A stretch of DNA of 64,000 bases, from positions 21,949,354 to 22,013,353 of the forward strand of contig NC_045142.1 of NCBI RefSeq assembly GCF_008831285.2, written 5' to 3'. Each line of letters starts with the position of its first letter. Positions within the stretch are counted from its first letter, which is position 1. The DNA comes from Nymphaea colorata (taxonomy: Eukaryota; Streptophyta; Magnoliopsida; Nymphaeales; Nymphaeaceae). Made by a program: the position numbers and the translations under genes. The notes beneath the pieces were generated by a model. The model was given only the letters and a program-made list of their open reading frames with translations. It had not been told where the DNA came from and ran no database searches. This document shows positions 1 through 10,469 of the stretch, in pieces.

Positions 1-776
1 CCAAAATACAGCGTCTGGAGCTTTGCATGGCAAGAGAGAAAGTGCACATTTCCCATAAGATTTAGATCAGTGGGATACTCCAGCCAGTGGACAAGGGCAT
101 TCAGGAAGACATCCATATCTATCAAGACCGATGTAAGGGGATTCTTGCCATGCAAATTCCAAAGAAACGACCAAAGGACAGATGAACAAAGAATAGAATA
201 GACGAACTAGTGGAAGAACCAAAAGAGATTCGTCATGATGAGCTTCGCCTGACTGATCCCCAACAAACCTTGAAACCACGCAGACATAGTGTGACGTCCG
301 CAAAAGAAGAATAACAATGAAGGTTTCCAATGCTTCCGGATGAATATACACATTACAATATGCTTGTCCTCATTCTTGAATATCCAGTGGAACAAGCATC
401 CCAAACCCACGTCGTCTCCTCTCAACCCTGGAAAAAGGTCAAAACAACCAAGTGAGAAATAATGCCAAATAAAGTATCATGTGTTCCATGCATCTTTAAA
501 GTTTGACAAATCTCTTTTGGTGTACTTGACTCATTGCAAAACTTGTTGCAAATAAAGGATATCTTGTTTTCACTAAATGCTCATTAAGCTGAGTGCCTGA
601 TTGTTATGGTAGGTCAATATCTTCTTAAGGTTTACCAGTTCATCCTCAACTCTTCTGTTTCTTGTTGTGCCCCTTGAGACTACCGAACAAATTCTCACAT
701 TTAGGCCATTCCCTATTTTTTACACGCAACCCGCTCCTGATCTTCTTACAATGATGCAACAGTATATATTTTTCAT
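1..776. other. Intergenic, no recognised gene
   Basis: Two overlapping minus-strand open frames of 72 and 94 codons lie at 67-425. They are rich in Phe, Leu and Trp and match no family I recognise. The segment lies downstream of the EDR4-like gene and may hold its 3' UTR. No TIR, LTR or RNA gene is visible. Confidence 0.4.
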
Positions 777-3700
777 TCATGGACCACAAAGAAACTTTGA
801 CACTTCAAAAGAAGGAGACCATGCTGTTGAAAGTGAAGACTGCCTGCAAGTGCAATCAGCCTTAGCACAGCCTAGCAAAACACCTGATGTTTCTAGATCT
901 GCCCAAGTGCCAATCAAGAAACCGGAGTGACTGCAATCCATGGATGGCGATTGTCTCAACCAATGGATGCACAGCATGCACCTGCATGCAGAACGGACAG
1001 TCCATGTTGCAGTGAAGAAGCCACTCCATGTGAACTGCTTCCTGTTCTTAGGATGCTAAAAGCAAGATGTTCTTGGTGTCCACGGGACAGGAAATCAAAT
1101 ACTCTACGGGGTACTCGTACCAAAGAAGTGCCATGTCACAAACCCTCATGAATTTTCTCATTTTCTTATTAGTTATTTGAGTGGCTGTGTAGCTCAGAAT
1201 ATTCCAACCAAAAGATCCTTCATAAATGTTACTAGCAAAATTGAAACTCACGTTGGTGCTAAGTTGCCAAGGCTGAATCGTTCTCCAGTTACTTTATTAG
1301 TGACTTGACCACTGATGTTAATAAAGTATTCGCGGTTTTCCTCTCTTGGAAGGCCTTTCCTAGAAAGCATGTCCAAGTCCTGATGATGAAGCTCTCGACC
1401 ATTTACTACAACACCTGTATTGCCCCCAGAACAAGCTTTTGGCATGGGAACATCGAATTCTTGAATGTATGGCTGCCAAAGTTGATTGTAAGACGTTAGT
1501 ATGATTGTATGGTAAGACAGCATTGAACTTCTATAGCTATCCATCTGACAAACTTCAGGTCTGAGACACTGCATGAAAAGATCTAACAAACTGTAGCCAA
1601 CTTACAAGTATTACGCCAAGACAAGGCCCGCCCATAACACCCCAAAAGCCAGCATGGTAGTCATACCTGCAAAAGAGTAGACTCTTGAGGAATCAAAAGA
1701 TGTAAGCAAGATGATATCTTACTCAACTCGGCCCAAAAAAAAAAAAATGTAACATTTATTTATACCTATGCAACATTATGGTTCAAAACCTGCCAGTGAA
1801 GAAGCATTTCTTCATTATTTCATAGATTGTGCACACTACATATAACCTAGGTGCTTGTTCTAGTACGGACCACCACCATGTGGTGGTTTTCGTGCCTCTA
1901 TGCAAAGCATATAGATTTCCAACTAAGTTAACACTTACAGCATAAGATTCAGCATTACACCAGAAAACTCATGAGTTTCAAACCAACGTCATAGAACCTG
2001 GAAATGTAAGTTTGGACTTGGTACGGCTGATAAACTATGTGTTTTTATTTTGCACAACATATAGAATAAATCACCTCTCTCTGTCTCTCTCTCTCACTCA
2101 CTCACACACACACACACACACATACATTTCGTACACGTAGAAATATCTGATGCACCTTGAGATAGAGGTGTTCTGCTTTTAGAAGAGGTTACAAGTCTAT
2201 TCAAGCAATGAGACCACAACTACTCTACCTGTTAATAAACAGAAACTCAAAATACACAAGATGAAAGATGGAAGTGTTTCTTTTGTGCATGTTCATTACT
2301 AGCAAATAGTTCATCTACAAGGGTCATTTTACATATTTTTTGAAATCTTGCACAAAAGAGCTAGAAAATGAGTTTCACCAATATAGTACTATTATTGATA
2401 ACCACAGCTTTACTTTAATGATGTGAACTAACCATTCAGAGCGTTGAACTTACCAATAGTTCCCAGGCTGGATGGGTCCAGCCTGTTCCTCAGCACTCTT
2501 CACCAACCTATCTGGTATGTGGTTTCCATTCACAAACACCTTTGTCTTTGCACCCTCAAAGTTAATGTTTAAATCTCTTATGTTCTTAAGAAGTCCAGAC
2601 ATTGTTGAATTTTTGCTTGATTTTTTTGACTGCTGACCTTCATCACTTTTCCACTGGAAATCTGAAGATTGTCCCGGTTCTGGGTCCTCATTCAAAGTAG
2701 AGACTCTCCCTTTATTTATAGGTTTGAAACCATGTTCAGGGGAATGTGCAGCAATTAGGATATCAGCATTTTCAGATTCACTACTTTCACTGTGGTCTCT
2801 TCTCAACCGATGGTATGGAGAACCAAAACGTGCATTGAGCGGTGAGACTGCCCTACTTCTAGAGGATGACACCCCACATTCATTATCATCTTCATACCGG
2901 ATATTAGTCCCACTATCATTTCTAATATGCTCATATTTGTCTATCAACTCCTTTGAAGTTGGAGCACTTCCCTTTTCTGTCCACTCCGGAGAGTTCATTA
3001 GAGAACCCCTTTTTTCAGATGCATTTTGTTGGAGAGGAGGAAATGGGTCTGTCAGGGAAGTTGGTTTGCATTTTGAAGAATGATCACTTCCTGAGAAAGA
3101 TGTTCTATGTTCTTCAGAGAATGTGACTAGCTCGGATTGAAAATCATCTTCAGAAGTGGGCATGCTCTCCACAACTTTCTCAGAAGAACCTTGTCCTTTG
3201 CAAGCTACAAATTTTTCTGCATCAGTATTTCCACGTCTATGGTCTACTTCTTCTGTCAAGGACTTGTGTTTTGTAACAGGGGAAATGTGTCCATTTTCAG
3301 AAACAGAAAGCCTGAGAACTGCAGAGCAGTTCCCGCATTTGACCTTGTTGACCCTTTTCTTTGACAGGAAGAAGACAGAAGGAAGCTTAAGCAACTTCAA
3401 ACAATCATGGCATATAAAGAAAGGTGCGCCACAAAATATTGGGCGACAAGCAGCTGCCTTTGTTCGTATAACAACCTCATTCTCTTGGTAGCGCCTCTTT
3501 TCATGGCAAATATTTTCCAATTTTGAATCAACAGTCACCCAGCTATTTGGGCTTTGATAGCATGATCCCTGGTTATAACAAATGTAAGAAGGAAACTGTG
3601 GTTGTCTTTGACAGTCTTTAGGATCGCAATGCAAAGAGGAGCAGAATAAGCATGGAGTTGAGTAATCAGGATTTTGACTCTGTACAATTTCTGGTTCCAA

Positions 3701-5239
3701 ATCCATTTTGTTGACCATGTAAGAACCACCTTTGGATCCACGAGTTCCGGGTTTCTGGGAGGCATGGTTTGGATGTAAATTGTTTGTTCCAGGCCTCCTT
3801 GTCTGAGCATGGAGACCAGGATGGTTTCTGCCTGTCCGCAGATTGTCCTCTAGATTAGAGTCTGCAGGACAATGATGCAAAGACTGCATTCTGGGGTCAC
3901 TATTATAAGACCTAATGGGACTTCTAACTTGTCCCCGCGTGATGCTGAAATCAGCCTCACAAGGTTGTGTACCACAGCTAACCATATGAACCTTTGAATT
4001 TGGTCTACCTGTTGATAAATGAGATTTTATGAGACAACTCCGTAATTCTTCCACTTTTCTTAGTATCTCCAGTGTGTCTTCCTCAGGCTTAGATGGAATC
4101 TCGTCTGCAGTGCATCCAGCACGTGAGACAGAGGGTTCCATTAACTGAAATCTGGAAGGCTTGTCGTTTTTCAATGCCATTTGATTGTAATATCCCCTAG
4201 AATTTCCTTGGAACAATGGCAATTTGTGTATCGGCTTTGTTGGTGCGTCCTGGTCTGTAACCTGACTATGGTTTAATTGCATATAGATCCGTGAGGGACT
4301 TTTACTTCCTTCAGATTTCAACTGAGAACTCGCCATTTCAGTTTCTTCCAGGATGTTTTCTGAACTAGATGCTGATTCTAATGATTGTATTTCAGGAGAA
4401 GTTGGCCTTGAATTGTCATCCACCATTTCTCTTGATCTGTCTGTAACATCAGATTCTTGAGGTGAAGGTAAATGCTTTGGCCTAAACATAGTTCGCCTGG
4501 ATTTTCCTTGTCTTCGTTCAGTGACCTGGTTGGCACATTCTTTGCCTCTGGAAAGGGAACTGCTGCCACCAGGGTGGGGCCAACTTTTGACAGTTGGAAC
4601 TTTTGAACCTTCGCTTTTTCTACCATCAACTTGTCCACCTGAAGCATCATGCCCTGTAGCAGCACCACTAAGGCCCAAGGTACCCCATCTTTCTTGATAC
4701 GACTGTCCTTTCTTGTGTCCTTTCAGTTGACTGCTTGACAGGTTATCACTAAAATTCCCACCCGGAGAGCTACCTGAACCATTCCAGTGAAGCTCTTCTT
4801 TGCTTTTCCCATGCTCATCCAATACAGATGATGAGGTTTCGGAAAGAGAGTCTTCCCTTTCATACACATCATCCGAGTATTTTCCACTTTCTGAAATCTC
4901 AGAATATCTTTTGTATCCGAGGTCATAACTAGCAGAGGATGAAAATGTATCAACTGTTGATCCATCTCTGTCCTGCTCAATTTCCTCAAACTCAACGTCG
5001 CAGTTACCAGTCTCAGAACCTGATACAGATGTAGCTGCTGAACTGAGATGTGTCCTTCTACCTAAGGATGCTGCTCCATTCCATGTAGAAATGCCACTTC
5101 CTTCAGAGCAATGAACAGGTCTCCTGTCATAGCTTACAGGCTTTGAAGTTTCACATTTTGCTGCAGATAGATATGTTCATGGAGAAAACTATGTTAAAGA
5201 CCAAAAGAATATCTGCAGACATGTTGTGGACTTAAAGAT

Positions 5240-5273
<34 letters not shown>

Positions 5274-5388
5274 GTGTGTGTGTGTGTGTGTGTGCAGACA
5301 GGTATGATTTCTGATGCACATGGACAGGACAGTAACTGGCCTTACCTTTGTCGAAGCCACACTTAAATGCTTGAGAGCCTCGGTACAT
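777..5388 (-). CDS. EDR4-like: EDR4-like plant zinc-ribbon protein (DUF3133 family)
   Basis: Exons, minus strand: 5388-5346, 5160-2454, 1666-1606, 1472-1252 and, less certainly, 930-777. All junctions are GT/AG and the phases match, giving about 1,061 residues. The large exon encodes a Ser-rich, probably disordered region, a short helix beginning LEILRKVEELR, and the family's zinc ribbon at about 3296-3454, with CRPIFCGAPFF, a central CHDC and a final CGNC. The end of that exon plus the next two encode a conserved C-terminal module with YWYDYHAGFWG, VNGRELHHQDL and LGNLAPT. Arabidopsis EDR4 belongs to this family; it is reported to act with EDR1 and clathrin at the plasma membrane and to restrain powdery-mildew resistance. 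Function here is inferred from family only. The start is uncertain: the N-terminal ribbon of the family appears degraded (see findings). The last exon does not resemble the family's usual tail. Confidence 0.85.
2064..2125. repeat. CT/CA compound microsatellite
   Basis: CT-rich run followed by about ten CA dinucleotides, inside the intron between the large exon and the YDYHAGFWG exon of the EDR4-like gene. Confidence 0.85.
5242..5295. repeat. CT/GT compound microsatellite
   Basis: About 14 CT units directly followed by about 11 GT units, in the 185-bp intron between exon 5388-5346 and the large exon of the EDR4-like gene. Such a tract in so short an intron may vary in length between individuals. 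Confidence 0.9.
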
Positions 5389-6619
5389 CTCTTTCAGTCA
5401 GCAAGTCCTTCATGTCCTTGATTTTAGTTAAAAAGAATAGCTGAGACAATGAACTGAAATAGTAAAAAGGAAAACTTGAAAAACGAAAAGTAAAGAATAG
5501 ATAACGCTACTGATCTAGTCGGAACCTAACAGGCGTCATATGGTTTACTTCTGCTAACCTGAAGTAGACCAAATGAAACAAACAAGGAATACAACTTACT
5601 CCCAATTTACCGCATCTCTTCCAACAACAAAAACTAGTGGATATGAAAATGCAGTTAACAGTCAGATTGAATTCGACGAAAATGCAACACAGACAAGTCT
5701 TAAATGACAACAGGACTGTTCATTCTCTCCACTCCAGAAAGGGAAAAACCTGGTAGATATGTGCGCCTTTGTAATTTTGTTACTTAGTGGTGCCATTAAT
5801 TGCCTTATTTAGCATTTCTCGGATAAGATGTCAGTATATTGGCACCAAATCGAAAGGGCATAAGACCATCAACAAACAAATAAATCAGATCGAAGAGTTT
5901 TTTTCTACTGCTTTAAGCAACAAAGAAGCTGCATCCCCTCGATGAACTTGAATTCATTCTCTCGTCCATAGATGCAAAGGACCAAAATGGAGATTCAATG
6001 TCAAAAGACACCAAACATAAAACGGAAGTCATGATGTGCTTTTTTCAATTCTAGAAAAGAAAAGGAATCATCAATACTACAAGCAACGGTTACCCAGCAC
6101 ACTAAATTTCGCAGGCCACATTTTTTAAGGCAAAACTGTCACTCCAGGTCTATAGTATTATCAATACAGAATATCCCAATGTAAGATGGACAAAACAGAC
6201 CGCACAGAGCACAGAGAGAAAGGATTAAAACCTTTGGAATTCATAAAAGGCAGTGATGGTGCCCCCAAGGTAAAATCGATCCTAAAGGATTGTAGCATGT
6301 TCCAAGAAACGAATAAGCAATTGAAGGAATGCAAATGCGGACTAATTTCCTCCTGTCACCGGAACTCCTTCCTACTAAGAAGGTCCACAAATCAGAATAA
6401 TATCAAGAATGGGAGTCCCCGTAAAACGGCACCTGATCCAAGAGTACAAAGAAGTTCGTAAGTATTATTCATCATAAGTAATAAAACCTGAATCCAAAAC
6501 ATCAACTACTTGAAGACCAATAAAGCCTAAAACTGATTTATAATTCGACCGCTCATGAACCGCAGAACTGAAGAATGGATATCTAGCAGACAATCTGGCG
6601 ATCCCGCGCCATTTCCGCT

Positions 6620-6865
6620 GGGAAATGCGGAATTCCTTACTCCCCATCCCAAATATCAATTATCATACAGCTACAAACACAATCTGATGACCACCAAACC
6701 TCTCCCTCATTTCCCCCAAGAGAAATGCTGAATTCCTTACTCCCCATCTTACATCTCAATACCGTATAACTATAACCATAATCTGATGACTACCAAACTC
6801 AAGGGAACGCCGAAGTCCTTATTCCCCGTTTCATATCTCAATACAGTACAGCAAACTATAAACGT
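6620..6865. repeat. Three tandem degenerate repeats (60-80 bp)
   Basis: Three successive blocks share the order: AATTCCTTACTCCCCAT, then an ATCTCAATAC-like segment, then ACTATAA, then ATCTGATGACYACCAAA. Blocks start near 6620, 6720 and 6803, the third being the shortest and most diverged. They sit in the leader or intron region of the EDR4-like gene. Confidence 0.75.
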
Positions 6866-6980
6866 GCGATCTTAGAACAAGAAGAAGAAACCTGAGCGAG
6901 AAAACGAGAGAAGGCGTAAACAATTCAGGCGTTGTTTTCCGCTCCGGCGTCGGAATCCGGGTTACGCCTTCTCGTCAGCT

Positions 6981-7005
6981 GAGAGAGAGAGAGAGAGAGA
7001 GAGAG
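6981..7005. repeat. GA microsatellite
   Basis: About 12 GA units. It would read as a CT tract in the presumed 5' leader of the minus-strand EDR4-like transcript, a common feature of plant 5' UTRs. Confidence 0.85.
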
Positions 7006-7389
7006 CGGAGAAGAAATTCACAAGTCCCGCTGCTCAAGAAACGGGAGAGAGAGACGACGATCAATTCAGAGAAGATGACGAGATTAGCCCTTGACTTTGT
7101 ATGGACGAGGCTTACCCTCAGCTGCGTCGGTAGCCCGTGGGATCGGATGGCATGTGAGAAAAGTTTCATGGACTGGTTTGTCATTTCGCTAATCTCTGGA
7201 GCGGCAACATGTCATTGTCAAGAGGACCGGGTATTTAAAGACGACGTGCCAATGAGTCCCTCCTCCTCTAACGTGCCGAATTAAATGCGGCGATTTATTC
7301 CCCCTTCGGGTTGCCGATTTGGAATTATAATCGCCATGACCAGCCCTGGATTTCTGGTCCGAGATCTGCAATCCTTCTTCTTTCAAAGT

Positions 7390-8894
7390 GAGATCAGGAT
7401 ATTTAATTGAAAAGTTAAAAGAACGTTAGATATAGGATAAAGCTAACATTAAATTAAAAAAGTAGGATATGATTGGGATTTAAGAAATGACGTTTGATTA
7501 GTTCAGTTTGGATTCAATTTAAATGTCTGATTGAATAACCAACAATCTAGTTCTAGTTATGGCTAACATATATATATATATTCTTTTATGACTAAGATTG
7601 AACCATTTGTTACCTACCTCCAAACTAACATCTATCTTTCTTTTCTTTCTCTCTCTTTGATGCCTGAAAGGTGACCGGTTGGGCCATCCCGGACCTCAAC
7701 AACAACATAGAGAACATATTTTTTGTTTTTTAACATTTCAATTATGTCACCAAGTAGTTAATTAGGTTATTTGAGAAAAAAAAAAAAAAACAACTCGGTT
7801 GCAGTCCGATTCTTAGTAGTTGACACCTGGCCGAGTCACTGAGTCAGTCGGCCGATCCGAGTGAATTGCCAATTATGTCACAACAACAAGCATAGCCAGC
7901 CTGAAACTTTCTGGATTGTTTGGTTTCTGTGGGTAGCTGCTCATCAAAATTCGACCCACTTTCACATTGACAGCTGTTTGTAATTATTACTCTTTAAGAA
8001 TCAATTTATAATCATTAAAAAAGAAAAAAAGTACCCAAGTTTTCTTTTATAACGATTTAATTTAATGCATGCAATTAATTAATTAAAATTAAATGAAAGC
8101 GCGAGAGCGACAACATGTTTCATGGTTGGTTGGCAAACTCGCTCGCTCGCTCGCTCACTCACTGAGGATCACTAAAAAATTCAAGTCAATGTTGACCGAT
8201 TTGCCCTTGACTCATTCCATTATGATTATTATTTTAAAAAGTGGACGAGGCAGCCGGGTCGGTAACTCCATCATCCAAGTTGCTTATTTAAAAACCAAAA
8301 AATGTTGAAACTTAAGTTATTGTTGTTAACATGTGGCTTTAAAAGTTAGCTAAATTCCATTGCATGTTACTTAACCTTGCATCATGTTTGGATCCAAATC
8401 TCTTTGGGTGTAATTAGCACCAACAAATGACTAAAAAAATCCTCATAAAAAACCAATATGAACATATTTCAAATTAAAATGAATGGAAAATAAATTTAAT
8501 TCCCAAAAAAAAGAGCTATTTATTGAGTATGATCCATCCGTCGTTAAGGGTATCCTTGGAGAATATCAGGCAGTAGATATTATGATGGATGACTCTAAAG
8601 GCCGTCAATGTTTTATGTTTAGCTTTAGTTGCAATTTGCCTTTTATTTCTCCAATTTTACACAATTATTGAAGCAGTACTCTATTTTTATTGAAAAAAAT
8701 TACATATATATATAAACATACCTGAGCCAAATGTGCCCTTAAAGACTTGACTTTCAAAAGAAAAATCAATAATTACATAGTTTCTTCCTAGCTCCAACTT
8801 GCTTATTGCAAAGAAAATTGAAATTGACCAAACTAAAATAATAATAAAAAAAAAAACATTTGAGCACCAGTTCATACTTTGTAATGCATTGAAC

Positions 8895-8931
<37 letters not shown>

Positions 8932-9165
8932 ACCTGATATTGACAATTCATATAAGGAAAAACACCTGTTTCATAAGATGACATTAAGCCTTGGGGGTGC
9001 AAAATGAAAAAGCCCAAACGCGGGGGGCGAGAGACTTAGCAAACCCGAGAACGGGTCAACCTTTCTCCATCACAGAATCGGTCCAAGATCCAGATTCCTG
9101 TAGACTTGGCCCTTGTGTGAAACGCCACGGACAAAACCAGGCTCCCAAAGACTCAGCTGGACATT
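7390..9165. other. AT-rich intergenic DNA
   Basis: I see no gene. It holds short TA runs, a CGCT/CACT simple repeat at about 8135-8165 and an AT microsatellite at 8898-8928. Open frames here are short and of low complexity. Confidence 0.6.
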
Positions 9166-9169
9166 CGAT

Positions 9170-9227
9170 CCAAATCTGATACTTCAGATTTTAGATATCC
9201 AAATCTGATACTTCAGATTTTAGATAT
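9170..9227. repeat. Perfect 29-bp tandem duplication
   Basis: The 29-bp unit starting CCAAATCTGATACTTCAG occurs twice in direct succession (9170-9198 and 9199-9227) without a mismatch. It lies just before an unrecognised 133-codon open frame at 9226-9627. Confidence 0.9.
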
Positions 9228-9867
9228 GGATCTTGAAAAGGCACCGGATATTTACTCTCATATACAAGTTTTATATGCTAAAAGTTTAAGAAAGGCTCTT
9301 TTCTTTTCAATTTACCACAATCTAGATTTGTATCGGACTCAGGGTCCGAAATGGATGTCGCCGGATCTGGGCTATAGAGTCTCAGAATTTCAACCGCTCT
9401 TGTTTTTCAAAGAAGCGGGGCTAAACGCAATTGACTGGAAAAGTCGAGTCCTGTTCTGTAACTTTATCTTCGCCAAATCTTGTGTACGACGTCAACGTAC
9501 TTGGAGGACAGAAACGTCCTTTTCAAGTGAGGGAGTAGTAACAAAAAGGCGCTTGTGTTTTTCCTATTTAAACTTTTTTTTTTTTGGTAAGAAAAGTTTT
9601 GCTTTTTCATTGCACGGAAGATCTTGAAGTTTCAGTCCCAAGACGTGTGTTAAGGGTGTGGGGCGAAATTAAGAAAAAAAATTATTTTGAATGTAATTTT
9701 TAAAAATATTCAATTAACATATATAAAAAATTTTACAAAATTATATTTCAGTTCTTGTTAAAATTTTGAACCTATAGTCTTTTAATAAAAAATTCTTAGA
9801 TTTGTTCTGATAGGGTTGTGTTTTCGTGATTGTGTTTCAACTTGCGTATCAATGACAATGGTACTCT

Positions 9868-10030
9868 AAAGCCTTGGGCATTGCGAAGGGTTTTGGTTTT
9901 TTAAGTTTTAAAACCCTGGGCCATTGCTGAGGGTTTTGATTGAATTCTTCTATTTTGAAAGCTTCCGACCATTGGTTGTCAGGGTTTTTGAAATACTATT
10001 TTGAAACCCTCAACCATTATGAAGAGTTTA
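9868..10030. repeat. Degenerate ~45-bp minisatellite
   Basis: About four units of 43-47 bp, each with a CCATTG-like core, then a GAGGGTTTT-like block and a T-rich tail ending TTTTGAAA. It ends in a TA microsatellite near 10029. Confidence 0.7.
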
Positions 10031-10419
10031 TATATATATATATATATAAATATTTTCGGTTAGCTCAGGGTTCGGTGGGCGGAGGGCGAGTTAGCAAAAA
10101 GTTGAGACGAAACATAAAATCAAATCAGGCACTCATTAGGTAACTTTTTTCCTCATATTTCATTTTCCTTCGCAATCGGCAAAAATTTTTGACGCAGGTT
10201 TGACGAGTCAAACGATTAATCGCCGAGGAGAACGACGCCACACGGTGGACGGGAGCCAGCAAAATGACAGTTGGCACCTCGTCAACGGAGAATGGGTCCG
10301 CGTTGCCAACGTCAATCGTTCAAAATATCGGTCGAGTCGGATCGCCGGCGGGTACCCGTTATAGATTCGAACTTAGACCAATAACCTCCACATAACGTTT
10401 AAAAAATATTTTTATTATT

Positions 10420-10466
10420 AATATATATATATATATATTTATTATTATTAATATATATATATATAT
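10420..10466. repeat. Duplicated TTATTATTAA plus TA-run block
   Basis: A TTTATTATTAATATATAT-type block is repeated back to back in AT-rich intergenic DNA. Confidence 0.7.
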
Positions 10467-10469
10467 TAT

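Larger units (their letters stand above)
5389..7080 (-). other. Probable 5' leader and intron region of the EDR4-like gene
   Basis: No long coding exon is convincing here. Three degenerate repeats lie at about 6620-6865, and a GA microsatellite at 6981-7005. The GC-richer stretch at about 6900-7080, CT-rich on the minus strand, looks like a plant 5' UTR and promoter-proximal region for the minus-strand gene. The transcription start and the leader intron are inferred, not proven. Confidence 0.4.

Noticed and set aside
2724..3491. Plus-strand open frames of 75-119 codons
   Set aside because: They are antisense shadows of the large EDR4-like exon on the minus strand, with no family features.
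6186..6461. 91-codon plus-strand frame, and an antisense RKLVRIC stretch
   Set aside because: The antisense stretch slightly recalls the EDR4 N-terminal VRCPKC motif, but the second Cys and the LLPE part are absent.
8799..9017. Frames encoding long Tyr-Ile runs
   Set aside because: They are translations of an AT microsatellite.
9226..9627. 133-codon frame as a real gene
   Set aside because: Composition and the T/K-rich C-terminus fit chance; no promoter, splice or family evidence.
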